DNA from: an uncultured Ruminococcus sp.
Lineage (GTDB): Bacteria; Bacillota; Clostridia; Oscillospirales; CAG-272
Direction of reading: 5' to 3'
Length of the DNA: 14,105 nt
NCBI GenBank assembly: GCA_905202255.1
Contig: CAJKRH010000041.1
Span: 1-14,105, forward strand
Shown here: piece by piece, positions 12,997-14,105 of the stretch
Layout: every line of letters begins with the position of its first letter
How positions within the stretch are numbered: position 1 is the first letter of the stretch
Notes under the pieces: model-generated
What the model was told of the DNA's origin: nothing
Database searches by the model: none
The model's input: only the letters and a program-made list of their open reading frames with translations
Program-made: the position numbers and the translations under genes

Positions 12997-13543
12997 TCTC
13001 AAAAATCCCTCCCTTTAAGAGAATTGCCGAGAGCGCTTCTTTTGCTCTGTATAATAAATTTGCTATTTGCTTTTTGTTTTTCTTCATTATTCTGCATATG
13101 TCGTCGGGGGTGACATTTTCAAAATATGTAAGATGCAGAACGGTGCGATAATCTTCATTCAGCTTTTTCATAGCGTCATGCACCGCCGCCTGACGCTCGT
13201 TTTCTATCACGGAATCTTCCAGTGTTTTCACATCAGGCAGATCAAACTCGGATATATCGTTTTCGGAGGTCGAATATCGGCTCTCGCGTCTGATATAGTC
13301 TATGCTTTTGTGCCGTGCGATGGAATAAAGATATGTTTTGAAAGAACTTTTGAAATTATACCTGTGCTTATGCACAATCAGCTCCATGAAAACATCTGCC
13401 GCAATATCTTCGGCTACGGTTATATTTTTAACAGAACCGTAAATGAAAAATATGAGATTGTCATGGTACTCGTTCACGAGATCGTCAAAGGCACCGCGAT
13501 CGCCATCAAGAAATCTGCGGTAGCTTTCCGCACCGTTATCCAT
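12983..13543 (-). CDS. ECF-type sigma-70 family RNA polymerase sigma factor
   Basis: A small alternative sigma factor of 186 residues with only regions 2 and 4. Region 2 covers about residues 20-90 (FDDLVNEYHDNLIFFIYG, EDIAADVFMELIVHKHRY, FKTYLYSIARHKSIDYIRR). Region 4 covers about 125-175 (LNEDYRTVLHLTYFENVTPDDICR, then KKQIANLLYRAKEAL). Region 3 is absent, as in ECF sigma factors. ATG at 13543 is chosen over the longer in-frame start at 13579 because GGAG lies six bases before it and the longer start has no ribosome site. The next gene overlaps it and probably encodes its inhibitor. The signal and regulon are unknown. Confidence 0.9.
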   Translation of the reverse strand: MDNGAESYRRFLDGDRGAFDDLVNEYHDNLIFFIYGSVKNITVAEDIAADVFMELIVHKHRYNFKSSFKTYLYSIARHKSIDYIRRESRYSTSENDISEFDLPDVKTLEDSVIENERQAAVHDAMKKLNEDYRTVLHLTYFENVTPDDICRIMKKNKKQIANLLYRAKEALSAILLKGGIFENENE

Positions 13544-13661
13544 GGTCTGCTCCGTTCCGTGAACTCGCCGTTCACTCATTAGTCGTTTGACATAGCCGCT
13601 TTTCTCACCGATTTTATTAAAAAAATCAGATTTTTTGCGCGGAGGTCAAAGCATTTAGATA

Positions 13662-13690
13662 AGTATAACATAATCTCTGCACTTTTTCAA
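13662..13690 (-). promoter_or_regulatory. Promoter of the ECF sigma/anti-sigma operon
   Basis: On the minus strand TTGAAA (13690-13685), 17 bases, TATACT (13667-13662), with TGT as extended -10. It is a housekeeping-type promoter, not the AAC-type -35 of many autoregulated ECF operons, and leaves an untranslated leader of about 110 bases. Confidence 0.78.
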
Positions 13691-13813
13691 GGTGTGCGGG
13701 GAAATTTAAAAAGGGAAATCGGAACGGGAACGAGACATGAGAGATTCGATTTTTTATTTTGGATGTTGACTGAGCTTAAGTTTTTACTTTTATATTAAAA
13801 AACTTATATTGTG

Positions 13814-13850
13814 TTTATCGTACTTTTGAGTGACCAAAAGTACCAAAAGT
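13814..13850 (-). repeat. Dispersed hairpin repeat, right copy (inverted)
   Basis: Reverse complement of the repeat at 1-37 with two differences. The stem GTACTTTTG (13820-13828) / CAAAAGTAC (13835-13843) encloses AGTGAC. The changed pair is 13828/13835. Similarity stops on the outer A+T-rich side at 13814 and cannot be followed on the other side because the left copy is cut by the window edge. Confidence 0.78.
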
Positions 13851-13852
13851 CA

Positions 13853-14105
13853 TTTAAGAGGGCGTTCCTCCCTCTTAAAAAACGCCCTCCGCGTGCACGA
13901 GTTAGTCGCGCGAGCCATGCGTGGCGAGTGTGTGCGACAATATGGTAGAGCGGAAGTCGGTAGTATCTTGCTCTCTGCGGCTTCAGCTGTACCACGCGTG
14001 CGAACATAGCACACGAGATATCCGAGCAGATTCGTGCACGCATTATCTGTACGCCCGCTGAAAGGGGATTGACACATATGCGAAGCATGTGTGTCGGCGT
14101 CGCCG
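13853..14105. repeat. Hairpin-rich, probably non-coding repeat element (partial)
   Basis: From the ECF gene start to the window end there are about 560 bases without a convincing gene. This part is rich in dyads. TTTAAGAGGG/CCCTCTTAAA (13853-13879) and GAGGGCGTT/AACGCCCTC (13858-13889) overlap and cannot form together. GACACATATGC/GCATGTGTGTC (14071-14095) makes an 11-bp stem over GAA. Minus-strand frames here lack good ribosome sites and any family resemblance. It adjoins the repeat at 13814-13850 and may be the rest of that element, running beyond the window. Confidence 0.5.

Noticed and set aside
13941..14010. tRNA-like bases (TGGTAGAGC)
   Set aside because: The D-arm-like string is present, but there is no acceptor stem, no anticodon arm and no GTTCGANTC T-loop at the right distance.
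13804..14088. Minus-strand ORF of 94 codons at the right edge
   Set aside because: It has no ribosome site and crosses several strong hairpins and the dispersed repeat. The protein is Arg-rich and of no recognisable family, so it is more likely a fortuitous frame in repeat DNA.

Overview
This window looks like chromosomal DNA of an endospore-forming Gram-positive anaerobe of the Clostridia, perhaps Oscillospiraceae-like. I cannot place it to genus. The evidence is a dense set of sporulation genes (dpaA, dpaB, spoIIR, sigK, a sipL-like gene), strong Shine-Dalgarno sites, and housekeeping proteins of clostridial type. No rRNA, tRNA, CRISPR array or transposase gene is visible.

Layout. Positions 1-37 hold one copy of a dispersed hairpin repeat; a second, inverted copy lies at 13814-13850. 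Positions 126-1576 (minus) carry dpaB and dpaA for dipicolinate synthesis behind a mother-cell-type promoter. spoIIR (plus) diverges from them behind a forespore-type promoter and overlaps tail-to-tail with a Ppx/GppA phosphatase gene (minus). Then come sigK, with its pro-sequence and without an interrupting element, and a sipL-like coat morphogenesis gene (plus) ending in a strong terminator. Positions 5937-6765 hold a small accessory unit: a palindrome-bearing promoter, a 34-codon ORF whose stop lies inside a terminator, a lipoprotein of unknown function, and a 37-codon membrane peptide whose start resembles the lipoprotein's start. pgk and tpiA (minus) form a glycolytic operon; the PGK carries an insertion of about 35 residues.

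The most interesting region is 9265-12299. A consensus promoter drives a 33-codon peptide with eight Met and two Cys in a run of 13 residues. An intrinsic terminator follows, then a 26-codon ORF, then the methionine ABC transporter genes metQ, metN and metI. This has the layout of a ribosome-mediated methionine attenuator. I see no S-box or T-box in the leader. MetQ itself appears circularly permuted: the half that is normally C-terminal comes directly after the lipobox, and the half that is normally N-terminal follows and ends where the two halves would usually join.

The right part holds an ECF-type sigma factor and an overlapping single-pass membrane protein, probably its anti-sigma factor (minus). 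It ends in about 290 bp of repeat-like, hairpin-rich DNA without a convincing gene.

All family assignments come from recognising motifs by eye. No database search or folding program was used.
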